From Rhodobacterales bacterium HTCC2255 (GTDB taxonomy: Bacteria; Pseudomonadota; Alphaproteobacteria; Rhodobacterales; Rhodobacteraceae), in the NCBI GenBank assembly GCA_000153745.1, contig DS022282.1:1324066-1388065 (forward strand): a DNA stretch of 64,000 bases. The letters run 5' to 3'. The number at the start of each line of letters is the position of its first letter. Position 1 is the stretch's first letter. Below the pieces are notes generated by a model. That model searched no databases. It was given only the letters and a program-made list of their open reading frames with translations, and was not told where the DNA came from. Position numbers and translations under genes: made by a program. Below, one piece after another: positions 36,475 to 46,386 of this stretch.

Positions 36475-38103
36475 ATGGCTATTACTAGTGCTAACCGTCT
36501 AGAGCTTTTACAAATTGCAGACTCAGTTGCTCGTGAGAAGATGATTGATCCTGATCTAGTCTTACAAGCTATGGAAGAGTCTTATGCAAAAGCTGCTAAA
36601 TCAAAATATGGTGCAGAACTTGATATTCGTGCTTTTATTGATCGTAAGTCAGGCGAGCTAGAAATGACAAGAGTTCGTGTTGTTGTTGAAGGTACTGAGG
36701 CTGAAAACATGTACACTGAGATGACAGTAGAAGAAGCCAAAGCACACAAAGAAGAGCCATCAGTTGGTGATTTAATAATCGATAAATTACCTCCAATGGA
36801 CTTTGGTCGTATTGGGGCTCAATCAGCCAAACAAGTAATATTACAAAAGGTTCGTGAAGCAGAGCGAGATCGTCAATATGAAGAATTTAAAGATCGTCAA
36901 GGTGAAATAATAAACGGCTTAGTAAAACGTGTTGAATACGGAAATGTAATAGTTGATGTGGGAAGAGGTGAAGCCGTTTGTCGCCGTGATCAGCTTGTTA
37001 ACCGTGAAATGTTTCGTAATGGAGATAGAATTCGTGCCTTCATAAAAGAAGTTCGCTCTGAAATGCGTGGTCCTCAGGTTTTTCTCTCTAGAACTGCTCC
37101 GGAATTTATGGCTGAGCTTTTTAAAATGGAAGTACCAGAAATATATGATGGTATAATTGAAATCAAAGCTGTTGCGCGCGATCCGGGATCAAGAGCAAAA
37201 ATTGGTGTTATTTCTTTTGACAATTCAATTGATCCTGTAGGAGCTTGTGTTGGCATGAGAGGTTCACGAGTTCAGGCTGTTGTAAATGAATTAGGTGGAG
37301 AAAAAATTGATATTATTCCATGGAATGAAGATGCTCCTACTTTCTTAGTTAATGCTTTACAGCCTGCTGAAGTGACTAAAGTGGTACTTGATGAAGATGC
37401 TGAACGTATTGAAGTTGTAGTGCCAGATGAACAACTGTCTTTAGCAATTGGTCGTCGTGGCCAAAATGTAAGATTAGCTTCTCAATTAACAGGTTTAGAC
37501 ATAGACATTATGACGGAAACTGATGAATCAGAACGCCGTCAAAAAGAATTTGAGGAACGTTCACAATTATTTATGGATACAATGAATGTAGATGAAGTTG
37601 TGGCTCAACTCTTAGTATCAGAAGGATTCTCAAGCTTAGAAGAAGTTGCATATGTAGAAACTGATGAACTCTTAATGATTGAAGGTTTTGATCAAGATAC
37701 TGTTGATGAACTTCAAGCCCGTGCAAGAGAAAGTTTAGAAGAAATTAATGCAAAATCAATTGCGGAAGCGCGTGAATTAGGTGTTGCGCAAGATTTGATT
37801 GATTTTGAAGGCTTATCACCACAAATGTTGGTTGCATTAGGAAAAGACGATGTGAAATCATTAGAAGATTTTGCAACTTGTGCTGACTGGGAGTTAGCAG
37901 GCGGATATACTACTGTTGATGGTGAGCGTCACAAAGATGACGGCGTACTAGAAAGTTTTGAAGTAAACATTCAAGAAGCCCAAGACATGATAATGCGAGC
38001 CAGGCTTCAAATAGGTTGGGTAACTGAAGAACAGTTAGCAGAAGATGCTGCAGCAGCTGAAGCTGCAAATGCTGATACTAATTCAGAGGGGGCTGAGACC
38101 TGA
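36475..38103 (+). CDS. nusA: Transcription termination/antitermination factor NusA
   Basis: RNA polymerase-binding factor modulating pausing, termination and antitermination. The 542-residue protein has the N-terminal RNAP-binding domain, an S1 domain (EIINGLVKRVEYGNVIVDVGRGEAVCRRDQ around 143-172), KH1 (DPVGACVGMRGSRVQAVVNEL) and KH2 (AIGRRGQNVRLASQLTG), followed by an acidic C-terminus with helix-hairpin-helix repeats. The GAGGA ribosome-binding site overlaps the end of rimP. The stop codon lies inside a perfect 8-bp hairpin (38096-38115). NusA could itself act on the upstream leader terminator, which is a common way to autoregulate this operon. Confidence 0.97.
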   Translation: MAITSANRLELLQIADSVAREKMIDPDLVLQAMEESYAKAAKSKYGAELDIRAFIDRKSGELEMTRVRVVVEGTEAENMYTEMTVEEAKAHKEEPSVGDLIIDKLPPMDFGRIGAQSAKQVILQKVREAERDRQYEEFKDRQGEIINGLVKRVEYGNVIVDVGRGEAVCRRDQLVNREMFRNGDRIRAFIKEVRSEMRGPQVFLSRTAPEFMAELFKMEVPEIYDGIIEIKAVARDPGSRAKIGVISFDNSIDPVGACVGMRGSRVQAVVNELGGEKIDIIPWNEDAPTFLVNALQPAEVTKVVLDEDAERIEVVVPDEQLSLAIGRRGQNVRLASQLTGLDIDIMTETDESERRQKEFEERSQLFMDTMNVDEVVAQLLVSEGFSSLEEVAYVETDELLMIEGFDQDTVDELQARARESLEEINAKSIAEARELGVAQDLIDFEGLSPQMLVALGKDDVKSLEDFATCADWELAGGYTTVDGERHKDDGVLESFEVNIQEAQDMIMRARLQIGWVTEEQLAEDAAAAEAANADTNSEGAET

Positions 38104-38115
38104 TGTTTCAGGTCT
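38096..38115 (+). other. Perfect hairpin spanning the nusA stop codon
   Basis: AGACCTGA (38096-38103) and TCAGGTCT (38108-38115) form an 8-bp stem with a TGTT loop; the nusA TGA is inside the stem. No T-run follows, so this is not an ordinary terminator. It may stabilise or process the operon mRNA, or tune translation of the next gene. Confidence 0.5.
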
Positions 38116-38127
38116 TAGGTATAACTT

Positions 38128-38730
38128 GTGACAAGAGGCATTCAAACCAAACGCAACAATGAACCAGAGCGCAAATGTATTGTGCTTGGAAGTTCGCATT
38201 TAAAAGAAGAACTTATTCGTTTTGTTCTTTGCCCCGCTGGCGTGGTTACACCTGATTTATCAGAAAAACTTCCAGGTCGCGGGATTTGGGTAAGCGCATC
38301 ATCTGATGCTCTTTTTGAAGCTATTAAGAAAAATCTATTTTCGCGAGCAGCAAAAAAACAAGCAACTATTCCGGATAATCTTTTTGAGTTAGTAGAACAT
38401 TTATTAGTAAAAAAAGTAATAGAGACTATTTCCTTAGCGCGTAGAGGTGGACAAGTAGTTAGTGGATTTGAGGTTGTAAAAGGCGCATTAATATCTGGAA
38501 AAGCGCAACTCTTAATTCAAGCAAGTGACGGCTCAGAGAGACAATTGGGAAAACTACGGTCTCCAGAAGGAAAAAATGTATATTTTAACTGCTTAACTCA
38601 AAAAGAATTGGGTTTGGCATTTGGACGAGACTATGCGATACACGCGGCGCTGACAGGTGGTGGACTTACAAAAAAAGTTCGCTATGAGGCTACCCGGCTT
38701 GCAGGTATTCGCAAATTGGACAAAAGCTGA
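38128..38730 (+). CDS. ylxR: YlxR/DUF448 RNA-binding protein with L7Ae-like C-terminus
   Basis: A 200-residue protein between nusA and infB. The N-terminal YlxR (DUF448) domain contains the ERKCIVLG start, RFVLCPAG, and the LPGRGIWV motif, where most relatives have R-x-x-x-R-G-x-W. The C-terminal half (ISLARRGGQVVSGFEVVKGALISGKAQLLIQASDGSERQ) resembles the ribosomal L7Ae/L30e-type RNA-binding fold often fused in Alphaproteobacteria. The start codon is GTG at 38128 (24 bases after nusA). YlxR proteins bind RNA and have been linked to ribosome or RNase P function. infB follows 28 bases downstream. Confidence 0.9.
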   Translation: MTRGIQTKRNNEPERKCIVLGSSHLKEELIRFVLCPAGVVTPDLSEKLPGRGIWVSASSDALFEAIKKNLFSRAAKKQATIPDNLFELVEHLLVKKVIETISLARRGGQVVSGFEVVKGALISGKAQLLIQASDGSERQLGKLRSPEGKNVYFNCLTQKELGLAFGRDYAIHAALTGGGLTKKVRYEATRLAGIRKLDKS

Positions 38731-38758
38731 TAGATTCAGCACAGAAAGGTGATTACGA

Positions 38759-41218
38759 ATGAGTGACGATAAAAAACCATTAGGACTGCGCAATAGTTCT
38801 GGACCAGGCCACGTAAAACAAAGCTTTTCTCATGGGCGCAGTAAATCTGTTGTTGTTGAGAAAAAAAGGAAACGTGTAATTGTGCCTGGAAAAGGTGGCG
38901 CAGACGCTTCTGGTGGACCACGTCCTGCAGGCGTATCTGACTTAGAGCTTGATAGACGTAAAAAGGCTTTAATGGCTGCAGCCGCTCAAGAGAACGATCG
39001 TAAAGCACGTGAAGAGGCTGAAACAAAAACTCGTGAAGCCGAAAGGGCCGAAAGACGTCGGGTAAGAGACGAGAAAGAACGTGTTGAAGAAGAGCGCGCT
39101 GAAAAAGCTCGCCTGCTTTTAGAAGCAAAAAATAAACCTGCAGATGCACCTAAAAAAGTAAAAGTTGAAAAAACCGTCCCAGAAGATGACCCTGCCGCAT
39201 CTCAAGCAGCTGCTTTGAAAGCAGAGGCTGGTGATCGGATAGCACCAAAAAGAGAAGATGCCCCTCGAAAAGAAAATAAACCTCAACCACGTAACCAAAA
39301 AGGTGGTGATGATCGTCGAAGATCAGGAAAGCTTACTATAAATCAAGCATTAGGTGGCGGTGGAAATAGGCAACGATCCTTAGCTTCAATAAAAAGAAAG
39401 CAAGATCGCGAACGCCGCAAAATGGCTGCTGACAATATGGGCGAACGTGAAAAAGTTGTTCGTGATGTACAAGTTCCAGAAGCAATTACAGTTCAAGAAT
39501 TAGCAAACCGTATGGCTGAAAAAACAGCTGCAGTCGTAAAATCCCTTATGACGAATGGAATTATGGCTACACAAAACCAAACTATTGATGCTGATACTGC
39601 TGAATTAATAGTTGAAGAGTTTGGACATAAGGTTGTTCGTGTTTCGGATGCTGATGTTGAAGACGCTATAAAGCTGACTGAAGATAATGACGAAGACTTA
39701 AAACCACGCGCTCCGGTAGTTACAATTATGGGGCACGTTGATCATGGTAAAACATCTGTATTAGATGCACTCCGTAAAACAAATGTAGTGTCAGGTGAAG
39801 CTGGTGGAATAACGCAACATATTGGTGCATATCAAATAACTACAGATAATGGTACTTTATTATCTTTTCTAGATACACCAGGACATGCTGCTTTTACTTC
39901 AATGCGAGCACGTGGAGCTCAAGTTACTGACATAGTTGTTTTAGTCGTAGCAGCAAATGATGGCGTAATGCCTCAAACAATTGAAGCAATAGCACATGCT
40001 AAAGCCGCTGATGTTCCATTAATTGTTGCCATTAACAAAATGGATCATGAAGCTGCTGATCCTATGCGGGTTAGAACTGATCTTTTACAACATTCTGTTG
40101 TTGTTGAGGCAATGTCTGGTGAAGTACAAGATGTTGAGATTTCTGCTCTTAAAGGTACAGGGCTAGATGAATTATTAGAGGCGATTGCGTTGCAATCAGA
40201 ATTACTTGAGTTAAAGGCTAATCCAGATCGTGCAGCACACGGAGCTGTCATAGAAGCTAAGCTTGATACAGGCCGTGGACCAGTTGCTACTGTACTCGTT
40301 AAAAACGGCACACTTCGCAAAGGCGATATCTTTGTTGTGGGTGAGCAATGGGGCAAAGTAAGGGCTTTAATCAACGACCAAGGAAAAACGGTGACGGATG
40401 CAAAACCATCAGTACCTGTTGAAGTGTTAGGATTAAACGGTACACCAGCCGCAGGAGACGTTTTGAATGTTGTTACCTCGGAAGCTGAAGCACGTGAAAT
40501 TGCTGATTATCGCTCACAAGCAGCAAAAGATAAAAAGGCTACTGCAGGGTCTGCAACCACACTTGATCAGTTAATGGCAAAAGCCAAAGCAGATCAAAAT
40601 GTATCAGTTCTACCTATAGTGGTTAAGGCTGATGTCCAAGGCTCAACAGAAGCCATTGTTCAAGCGATGGAAAAAATCGGAAATGAAGAAGTTAGAGTTA
40701 GTGTTCTTCACTCAGGTGTTGGGGCTATAACTGAGTCAGACGTAACTTTAGCTGAAGCGTCTGGGGCACCTATTATTGGTTTTAATGTACGTGCAAATGC
40801 ACCAGCTCGAGCCTCTGCCAATCAGAAAGGCGTCGAGCTTCGTTATTATTCAATAATTTATGATTTAGTTGACGATATTAAAGCTGCTGCATCTGGATTG
40901 TTATCGGCTGAGGTTCGAGAGACTTTCATCGGTTATGCAAAAATTAAAGAAGTTTTCAAAATTACTGGCGTCGGTAAAATTGGTGGGTGTGAAGTTACTG
41001 AAGGTTTAGCTCGCCGTGCAGCTGGAGTTAGATTGTTACGAGATGATGTTGTAATACATGAAGGCAGATTAAAGACACTCAAACGATTTAAAGATGAAGT
41101 GAAAGACGTACATATGGGTCAAGAATGTGGAATGGCCTTTGAAAACTATGAAGATATCCGAGTTGGTGATGTAATCGAGATATTTGAAACAGAAGAGATT
41201 GAGCGTAAACTAGATTAA
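38759..41218 (+). CDS. infB: Translation initiation factor IF-2
   Basis: GTPase that delivers initiator fMet-tRNA to the 30S subunit. The 819-residue protein has a highly charged N-terminal region with long Arg/Glu/Ala-rich coiled coil (about 60-125), the IF2_N module, and the G domain with GHVDHGKT at 325-332, DTPGHAAF and NKMD. Domains II-IV follow, including [16 protein letters not shown] and the C-terminal [12 protein letters not shown]-type fMet-tRNA domain ([28 protein letters not shown]). The AAAGGTGA ribosome-binding site is strong. A strong terminator follows at 41236-41270, closing the rimP operon. Confidence 0.97.
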   Translation: MSDDKKPLGLRNSSGPGHVKQSFSHGRSKSVVVEKKRKRVIVPGKGGADASGGPRPAGVSDLELDRRKKALMAAAAQENDRKAREEAETKTREAERAERRRVRDEKERVEEERAEKARLLLEAKNKPADAPKKVKVEKTVPEDDPAASQAAALKAEAGDRIAPKREDAPRKENKPQPRNQKGGDDRRRSGKLTINQALGGGGNRQRSLASIKRKQDRERRKMAADNMGEREKVVRDVQVPEAITVQELANRMAEKTAAVVKSLMTNGIMATQNQTIDADTAELIVEEFGHKVVRVSDADVEDAIKLTEDNDEDLKPRAPVVTIMGHVDHGKTSVLDALRKTNVVSGEAGGITQHIGAYQITTDNGTLLSFLDTPGHAAFTSMRARGAQVTDIVVLVVAANDGVMPQTIEAIAHAKAADVPLIVAINKMDHEAADPMRVRTDLLQHSVVVEAMSGEVQDVEISALKGTGLDELLEAIALQSELLELKANPDRAAHGAVIEAKLDTGRGPVATVLVKNGTLRKGDIFVVGEQWGKVRALINDQGKTVTDAKPSVPVEVLGLNGTPAAGDVLNVVTSEAEAREIADYRSQAAKDKKATAGSATTLDQLMAKAKADQNVSVLPIVVKADVQGSTEAIVQAMEKIGNEEVRVSVLHSGVGAITESDVTLAEASGAPIIGFNVRANAPARASANQKGVELRYYSIIYDLVDDIKAAASGLLSAEVRETFIGYAKIKEVFKITGVGKIGGCEVTEGLARRAAGVRLLRDDVVIHEGRLKTLKRFKDEVKDVHMGQECGMAFENYEDIRVGDVIEIFETEEIERKLD

Positions 41219-41235
41219 TCAACTTTATATTATTT

Positions 41236-41270
41236 AAAGTGCCATATTTTAATAAATATGGCACTTTTTT
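41236..41270 (+). terminator. Strong intrinsic terminator after infB
   Basis: A perfect 14-bp stem, AAAGTGCCATATTT (41236-41249) with AAATATGGCACTTT (41254-41267), a TAAT loop and a T-run to 41270. It ends the rimP-nusA-ylxR-infB transcript and separates it from hslVU. Confidence 0.93.
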
Positions 41271-41365
41271 ATAAATTATATGTAATTTTATTTAGATATT
41301 TATTACTTGATCCTAGTTCATTAATTAGAAATAATCTTTTTAATAATTATAAAAAGAATAATATT

Positions 41366-41923
41366 ATGGAACAATCTAAATTTCCTGGTTGGCATGGAAC
41401 GACCATCATTGGTGTCAAAAAAGGCGATGATGTTGTTATTGCTGGAGATGGTCAAGTCAGTCTCGGTAATACAGTTATCAAAGGCTCAGCCAAAAAAGTG
41501 CGCCGGATCTCACCTGGTGGTCATGATGTGATATGTGGTTTTGCTGGTTCTACAGCAGATGCATTCACACTCCTAGAACGATTAGAAGCAAAACTTGAAG
41601 CTTCTCCAGGACAATTGGCTAAAGCATCTATTTCTTTAGCAAAAGATTGGCGAATGGATAAATATCTCAAAAATTTGGAAGCAATGCTAATTGTAACTGA
41701 TGGTTCTGATATTTTCGTAATCACTGGTGCAGGTGACGTTCTGGAGCCTGAACATGGAATAGCTGCTATTGGTTCAGGTGGAAACTTTGCATTAGCAGCT
41801 GCTCGTGCATTGATTGATAGTGAACAAGATGCAGAAGCTATTGCTAAAAAGTCTTTAACAATAGCGGCTGAAATCTGCGTATTTACAAACGGCAATATGA
41901 CAGTTGAGAAAATATCTAAATGA
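41366..41923 (+). CDS. hslV: ATP-dependent protease subunit HslV
   Basis: Proteolytic core of the HslVU (ClpQY) protease. The ATG at 41366 gives 185 residues ([17 protein letters not shown]); the open frame extends 36 codons upstream through AT-rich non-homologous sequence starting inside the infB terminator, so that start is rejected. The N-terminal nucleophile is expected to be Thr12 after removal of a short propeptide ending in [23 protein letters not shown] and [17 protein letters not shown] are diagnostic. hslU overlaps its stop by 4 bases. Confidence 0.96.
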   Translation: MEQSKFPGWHGTTIIGVKKGDDVVIAGDGQVSLGNTVIKGSAKKVRRISPGGHDVICGFAGSTADAFTLLERLEAKLEASPGQLAKASISLAKDWRMDKYLKNLEAMLIVTDGSDIFVITGAGDVLEPEHGIAAIGSGGNFALAAARALIDSEQDAEAIAKKSLTIAAEICVFTNGNMTVEKISK

Positions 41924-43224
41924 CAAATTTAACGCCTAGAGAAATCGTATCAGAGTTAGACCGTTTTATTATTGGTCAAAATGATGCTAAAAGATCGGTT
42001 GCAGTTGCACTTCGCAACAGGTGGAGAAGAAACAAACTAGATGATGATATCAGAGATGAAGTCTATCCAAAAAATATATTAATGATTGGTCCAACTGGTG
42101 TTGGAAAAACAGAAATTAGTCGTCGGTTAGCTAAATTAGCTAATGCACCATTTCTAAAGGTTGAAGCGACTAAATTTACAGAGGTTGGCTATGTTGGTCG
42201 AGATGTTGAGCAAATTGTTCGAGATCTTGTCGATAGCGCAATTGTTATGATTAAAGAAAATAAACGTGAAAAAGTTAATGCAGGTGCATACAACAATGCT
42301 GAAAATCGTGTGTTGGATGCTTTGTGTGGCTCAGACGCAAGAGAACAAACTCGTGATGTCTTTAGAAAAAAATTACGTGAGGGTTTATTAGACGACAAGG
42401 AAATAGAACTAGACTTAACTGATACCACTAATCCAATGGGTGGCATGGTAGATATTCCTGGTCAACCAGGTATGGGAATGATGAATATTGGCGAAATATT
42501 CGGTAAGGCAATGGGTGGTAGAACCATCAAGCGAAAAATTAAAATAGCAGATAGCTATAAAATATTAATTGATGAAGAGGCCGACAAGCTTGTTGACCAA
42601 GAAGCAGTAACAAAAGAAGCAGTCGAAGCAGTCGAGGCAAATGGAATTGTTTTCCTTGATGAGATTGATAAAGTCTGTGCAAAAACTGATGCTCGGGGAG
42701 GAGATGTATCTCGGGAGGGCGTTCAACGCGATTTGCTACCACTGATTGAGGGCACGACTGTTTCCACAAAACACGGACCAGTAAAGACAGATCACATATT
42801 ATTTATTGCTTCAGGCGCTTTTCATATAGCTAAACCATCAGATCTACTTCCAGAATTACAAGGTCGATTACCTATTCGCGTTGAATTAAGAGCGCTTACC
42901 GAAAAAGATTTCGTAAGAATACTTACTGAAACGGACAATGCACTTACAAGACAATATTCTGCATTGATGGCCACAGAAAACGTTGATGTTTCTTTTACTA
43001 AAGGTGGGATTGCAGCTTTAGCAAAGATAGCAGCAGAGGTAAATGAAAGTATTGAAAATATTGGTGCACGCAGATTACATACAATTATTGAACGTGTTTT
43101 TGAAGAGCTGAGTTTCACAGCGCCAGACCGATCAGGTGAAAGTATAAAGGTAGATTCTAAGTTTGTAGAAAAACATCTAGGTGAGTTGGCACGAAGCAAC
43201 GATTTATCAAGGTATGTTCTTTAA
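41920..43224 (+). CDS. hslU: ATP-dependent protease ATPase subunit HslU
   Basis: AAA+ unfoldase partner of HslV. The 434-residue protein starts [37 protein letters not shown], with Walker A GPTGVGKT at 57-64 and the [13 protein letters not shown] pore segment at about 83-95. The intermediate domain spans ~110-240. Walker B is IVFLDEIDK, followed by the sensor region and a C-terminus ending LSRYVL, which inserts into HslV. It is translationally coupled to hslV. The Smr gene is convergent downstream across 21 bases. Confidence 0.97.
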   Translation: MTNLTPREIVSELDRFIIGQNDAKRSVAVALRNRWRRNKLDDDIRDEVYPKNILMIGPTGVGKTEISRRLAKLANAPFLKVEATKFTEVGYVGRDVEQIVRDLVDSAIVMIKENKREKVNAGAYNNAENRVLDALCGSDAREQTRDVFRKKLREGLLDDKEIELDLTDTTNPMGGMVDIPGQPGMGMMNIGEIFGKAMGGRTIKRKIKIADSYKILIDEEADKLVDQEAVTKEAVEAVEANGIVFLDEIDKVCAKTDARGGDVSREGVQRDLLPLIEGTTVSTKHGPVKTDHILFIASGAFHIAKPSDLLPELQGRLPIRVELRALTEKDFVRILTETDNALTRQYSALMATENVDVSFTKGGIAALAKIAAEVNESIENIGARRLHTIIERVFEELSFTAPDRSGESIKVDSKFVEKHLGELARSNDLSRYVL

Positions 43225-43245
43225 ATTTTAATATAAAATAAAACT

Positions 43246-43842
43246 TTATCTTTTGCGTCTTAAATAAACATAGAAGGCTCCTGTTCCACCATGTTTAGGT
43301 TGCGCTTGTGTAACCTGTAAAACTTTATCAGAAACTGAAGGCCCACTTAACCAATCGGGTAAGCTTTGTCTTAAGACACCATTTATTGGCCTTTGAAATT
43401 CATCGTACCCTTTGTGTTTACCTTTTCCAGTAATCACTATTATTAACCTTTTTCCCAATGTATAAGAACGGTCTATAAATGCTATCAATTTTATTTTTGC
43501 TTGGTCTGCTGTCAAACCATGTAAATCTATCGTTCCTTCAATTTCCATTTTACCTTTAAGTAATCTATTAAAGTTTTTCTTATCCATATTAGGGGATGAT
43601 TTTTTATTATCATTATTAAAGTCTGGAAAAGTAAGTGTTTCTTTTTTTGAAACTTTTTCACCAATAAAAAATGGTTTTAATTCTGGAGCTTTGGGCAAAG
43701 ATTTTGTTGTTTTTTTTATTTTAAACCCTGAAATGTTATTTTTAATTAGTACTTCAGGGTTATTGCGTTTTAATTGAACAGTAATTTTTTTCCAAAGCTC
43801 TAAGTCTTCTTGACTAAGGGTCTTTAGAGTTTTTTTAACCAC
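43246..43842 (-). CDS. Smr-domain protein
   Basis: A 198-residue protein with a C-terminal Smr (small MutS-related) domain: IDLHGLTADQAKIKLIAFIDRSYTLGKRLIIVITGKGKHKG, then LRQSLPDWLSGPSVSDKVLQVTQAQPKHGGTGAFYVYLRRKR. D-L-H-G and G-K-G are the conserved motifs of this predicted nuclease fold. The first 90 residues are lysine-rich and probably disordered. Standalone Smr proteins have been linked to DNA or RNA cleavage and to ribosome rescue. In related genomes it lies beside mltA; no mltA is present here, and the Tim44-like gene is next. Confidence 0.92.
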   Translation of the reverse strand: MVKKTLKTLSQEDLELWKKITVQLKRNNPEVLIKNNISGFKIKKTTKSLPKAPELKPFFIGEKVSKKETLTFPDFNNDNKKSSPNMDKKNFNRLLKGKMEIEGTIDLHGLTADQAKIKLIAFIDRSYTLGKRLIIVITGKGKHKGYDEFQRPINGVLRQSLPDWLSGPSVSDKVLQVTQAQPKHGGTGAFYVYLRRKR

Positions 43843-43885
43843 TTATTTATTTCCCTAATCTGTAAATATAATCAAATAAAAGTTA

Positions 43886-44542
43886 TTATTCACCAGTTGC
43901 TACTAATGTCCAATTTGGATTATCATTTCCCATTATTCGAGAAAATGTCCAAGTATCTTTTTGTTTCTTAATTTTATTTTTATCGCCTTCAATTATCTCA
44001 TCATTAATATTTTTTACAACAGTTGTAAGTTCAGCAACTAAACTTAGTGTAATTTCACCCTCTTTGGCACGCCAGTCATATTCAGCAGACGTTAATTTAA
44101 TTTCTCTAAGCCCAATAAAAGTAGCATCAATATTTAACTGTGCTTTTTCACGTTCTGTTATAACTGATTCAAAGCTATCATAAACATCGTCTGCTAAGAA
44201 CGGTCGTAAACCATCTCGATCACCCTCTTCAAACGCTATTAATATCATTTCATATGCTTGTCCTGCACCTTGAATAAATTCAGTCACTAGAAAATTTGAT
44301 TCAGCTTTTTTCATTTGAGAAAGTGCTTTTCCAGAAGGACTATCAACTGATACATAATCAGCAATGTCTCTATCAATTTTATTGTCATTCTCTTCTGTCG
44401 GTGTCTTTTCTTTTTGAAATGTGGGTTTAGGTACGTTTGTAGGTTCAAATCCTGATCGCGTACCTAGTACACTACGCAAACGTAATATAACGAAAAGCGC
44501 AATAACGCCTAAAATAACAAGTTGAAACATTGGGTCACTCAT
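43886..44542 (-). CDS. Tim44/TimA-family protein
   Basis: A 218-residue protein with an N-terminal membrane anchor (FQLVILGVIALFVILRLRSVLG, about residues 6-28), a charged linker and a C-terminal Tim44-like domain (GAGQAYEMILIAFEEGDRDGLRPFLADDVYDSFESVITERE, then the DTWTFSRIMGNDNPNWTLVATGE end). The C-terminal motif W-T-F-x-R-x-x-x-s-x-D-P-N-W-x-L matches alphaproteobacterial Tim44 homologues, which are the likely ancestors of the mitochondrial import adaptor. It is divergent from fxsA across 113 bases that contain a small hairpin (CTAGT/ACTAG around GGAC/GTCC, 44598-44627). Confidence 0.92.
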   Translation of the reverse strand: MSDPMFQLVILGVIALFVILRLRSVLGTRSGFEPTNVPKPTFQKEKTPTEENDNKIDRDIADYVSVDSPSGKALSQMKKAESNFLVTEFIQGAGQAYEMILIAFEEGDRDGLRPFLADDVYDSFESVITEREKAQLNIDATFIGLREIKLTSAEYDWRAKEGEITLSLVAELTTVVKNINDEIIEGDKNKIKKQKDTWTFSRIMGNDNPNWTLVATGE

Positions 44543-44655
44543 ATCAAGCCTTTAAATTTTATATATAATACTAGTAATAAGTACATTTATCACATATCTA
44601 GTTCACCCAAGGACGATAGTCCACTAGAAGACAGAGTAATTAGTGAGGATATAAA

Positions 44656-45114
44656 ATGTTTATGCTTATAATATTTATTGCAATACCAATTATTGAAATT
44701 GCATTGTTTATACAAGTGGGAGGAGCCATAGGATTATACCCAACCTTAGCAATAGTGCTCCTTACAGCAATTCTTGGAACTACATTATTAAAATCTCAAG
44801 GATTATCAGCCCTTGGCACGCTGCAAAACTCTCTTCATTTAGGTCAAAACCCAATGAAGCAAATTATACATGGGGCTATGATATTAATATCTGGTGTTTT
44901 TTTACTTACTCCAGGTTTCTTTACTGATGCATTTGGTATTTTATTATTGGTTCCAAGATTTAGATCTTTTTTAATAAATTTAGGTGCAGAAAAACTTGCA
45001 AATAAAATGAATATTAACACTTTTAATACAAAACATACCGATTCCTCTGATAAAGCGGATGTATATGACGCAGATTACACTGTGGTCGATAATGAAACAA
45101 AAGATTCTAACTAA
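44656..45114 (+). CDS. fxsA: FxsA-family membrane protein
   Basis: A 152-residue inner-membrane protein of the FxsA (suppressor of phage F exclusion) family. Hydrophobic segments at about 1-25, 27-50 and 75-100 include FIAIPIIEIALFIQVGGAIGLYPTLAIVLLTAILGTTLLKSQGLSAL and LISGVFLLTPGFFTDAFGILLLVPRFR, where TPGFFTDxxGxLLLxPxxR is the family signature. The hydrophilic C-terminus is probably cytoplasmic. It uses a GAGGAT ribosome-binding site. Position between Tim44-like and secB is the conserved alphaproteobacterial order. Confidence 0.93.
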   Translation: MFMLIIFIAIPIIEIALFIQVGGAIGLYPTLAIVLLTAILGTTLLKSQGLSALGTLQNSLHLGQNPMKQIIHGAMILISGVFLLTPGFFTDAFGILLLVPRFRSFLINLGAEKLANKMNINTFNTKHTDSSDKADVYDADYTVVDNETKDSN

Positions 45115-45195
45115 ATTACTTAAAATACCAATGAGTGATTGTTACTTAAGTTAATAATTGTTAGACGGATTCCCGACGATATACGGAGTTGGACT

Positions 45196-45669
45196 ATGGC
45201 TGAAAAAGAAGAAAAAAAAACACCCCCGAAAGCACCATCAATGAAGTGTTTACATCAATATATTCGTGACTTGTCATTTGAAAATATTGCTGCCCAAAAA
45301 AACCTAGGGGATTCATCTTCTCCAGAGATTAATGTTCAAGTGAACCTTGATGCAAGAAAAGGTGACAGCGACAATTACGAAGTAATATTAAAACTTACAG
45401 TCAATGCAGATTCAAACGAAAAGAAAGTCTTTTTATTAGAAATAGATTACGCTGGCGTTTTTCATGTTGAAAATGTACCCGAAGAGCAGTTGCACCCATT
45501 TTTGATGATTGAGTGTCCCAGAATGCTTTTCCCATTTGTCAGGCAGATAGTTAGAAATACTACTGCTGATGGCGGATACCCTCCACTTAACGTCGACCCA
45601 ATTGATTTTATGGCGCTTTATCGAAGTGAACTTCAAAGACAGGCCGCGGAAAAAGCAACAGTGAACTAA
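45196..45669 (+). CDS. secB: Protein-export chaperone SecB
   Basis: Tetrameric chaperone that holds preproteins unfolded and passes them to SecA. The ATG at 45196 (MAEKEEKKTPPKAPSMKCLHQYIRDLSFENIAAQ) with GGAG at 45185-45188 gives 157 residues; the open frame runs 19 codons further upstream without family similarity. Core features are INVQVNLDARK, FLLEIDYAGVFHVENVPEEQLHPFLMIECPRMLFPFVRQIVRNTTADGGYPPLNVDPIDFMALY. The SecA C-terminal zinc motif seen at the secA end is its docking site. It is convergent with dnaQ. Confidence 0.97.
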   Translation: MAEKEEKKTPPKAPSMKCLHQYIRDLSFENIAAQKNLGDSSSPEINVQVNLDARKGDSDNYEVILKLTVNADSNEKKVFLLEIDYAGVFHVENVPEEQLHPFLMIECPRMLFPFVRQIVRNTTADGGYPPLNVDPIDFMALYRSELQRQAAEKATVN

Positions 45670-45672
45670 TAG

Positions 45673-45704
45673 ACATAATAACTTCTTAAATGTTATGTTT
45701 TTTT
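45673..45704 (+). terminator. Weak intrinsic terminator after secB
   Basis: ACATAATA (45673-45680) can pair with TGTTATGT (45691-45698; one G-T pair), 10-base loop, followed by Ts to 45704. It extends into the end of the convergent dnaQ gene. Confidence 0.45.
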
Positions 45705-46385
45705 ATTCCAAATTGCAGAAGCACACAATGATTTTATAAAATCATTGTGTGCTTTTTTTTCAACATCCGTTACTAAACTATTTAATTTCTTTGGTCTTGA
45801 TAAAGCCGCATAAGAACTATCTGAGGTGCTTTCTAACTTCGATTGCCCCACTAGACTAAGTGAGAAGTCTGGCTGCCTTCCGCCAACTAATTCAAGGTAT
45901 ACCTCAGCTAAAATCTCGCTATCTAATAATGCACCGTGTTTTTGGCGGCTTGAATTATCTATATTAAACCTGCGGCACAATGCATCTAATGAGTTCTGGG
46001 CGCCAGGAAATTTTTTCCGAGCAATTTCAAGCGTATCTAATGATTGGTTTAGTGGTACTTGTGGCAGGTTCGCATTTTTTAATTCAGCATTTATAAACTT
46101 CATGTCAAATTTTGCGTTATGCGCAATCAACGTTGCGTCGCCTACAAAATCTATAAAATCACGGGCTATATTACTAAATACAGGAAAATCTTTTAGAAAA
46201 TCTATGGATAATCCGTGAACCTCAAACGCACCTGGCGGCATATCTCTCTCTGGATTAATATATTGGTGATACACACGGCCAGTGGGTAGGTGTTGGTTTA
46301 ACTCCACTGCACCTATTTCTACGATTCGATCCCCAGCAAATGGATCAAAACCAGTTGTTTCAGTGTCCCAAACAATTTCACGCAT
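45693..46385 (-). CDS. dnaQ: DNA polymerase III epsilon subunit (proofreading exonuclease)
   Basis: 3'-5' exonuclease that proofreads for the replicative polymerase. The 230-residue protein has the DEDDh motifs: Exo I VWDTETTGFDP (D-x-E) at the N-terminus, Exo II LIAHNAKFDMKFI near 92, and Exo III HGALLDSEILAEVY with H and D near 155. The C-terminal region (SRPKKLNSLVTDVEKKAHNDF) binds the alpha subunit. It is the last gene of the maf-aroE-coaE-dnaQ operon, 1 base after coaE. The operon lies just left of the presumed origin. Confidence 0.96.
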   Translation of the reverse strand: MREIVWDTETTGFDPFAGDRIVEIGAVELNQHLPTGRVYHQYINPERDMPPGAFEVHGLSIDFLKDFPVFSNIARDFIDFVGDATLIAHNAKFDMKFINAELKNANLPQVPLNQSLDTLEIARKKFPGAQNSLDALCRRFNIDNSSRQKHGALLDSEILAEVYLELVGGRQPDFSLSLVGQSKLESTSDSSYAALSRPKKLNSLVTDVEKKAHNDFIKSLCASAIWNKKT

Positions 46386-46386
46386 T

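Noticed and set aside
41258-41365. N-terminal extension of hslV
   Set aside because: It would start inside the infB terminator hairpin and has no similarity to HslV; the catalytic Thr context fits the start at 41366.
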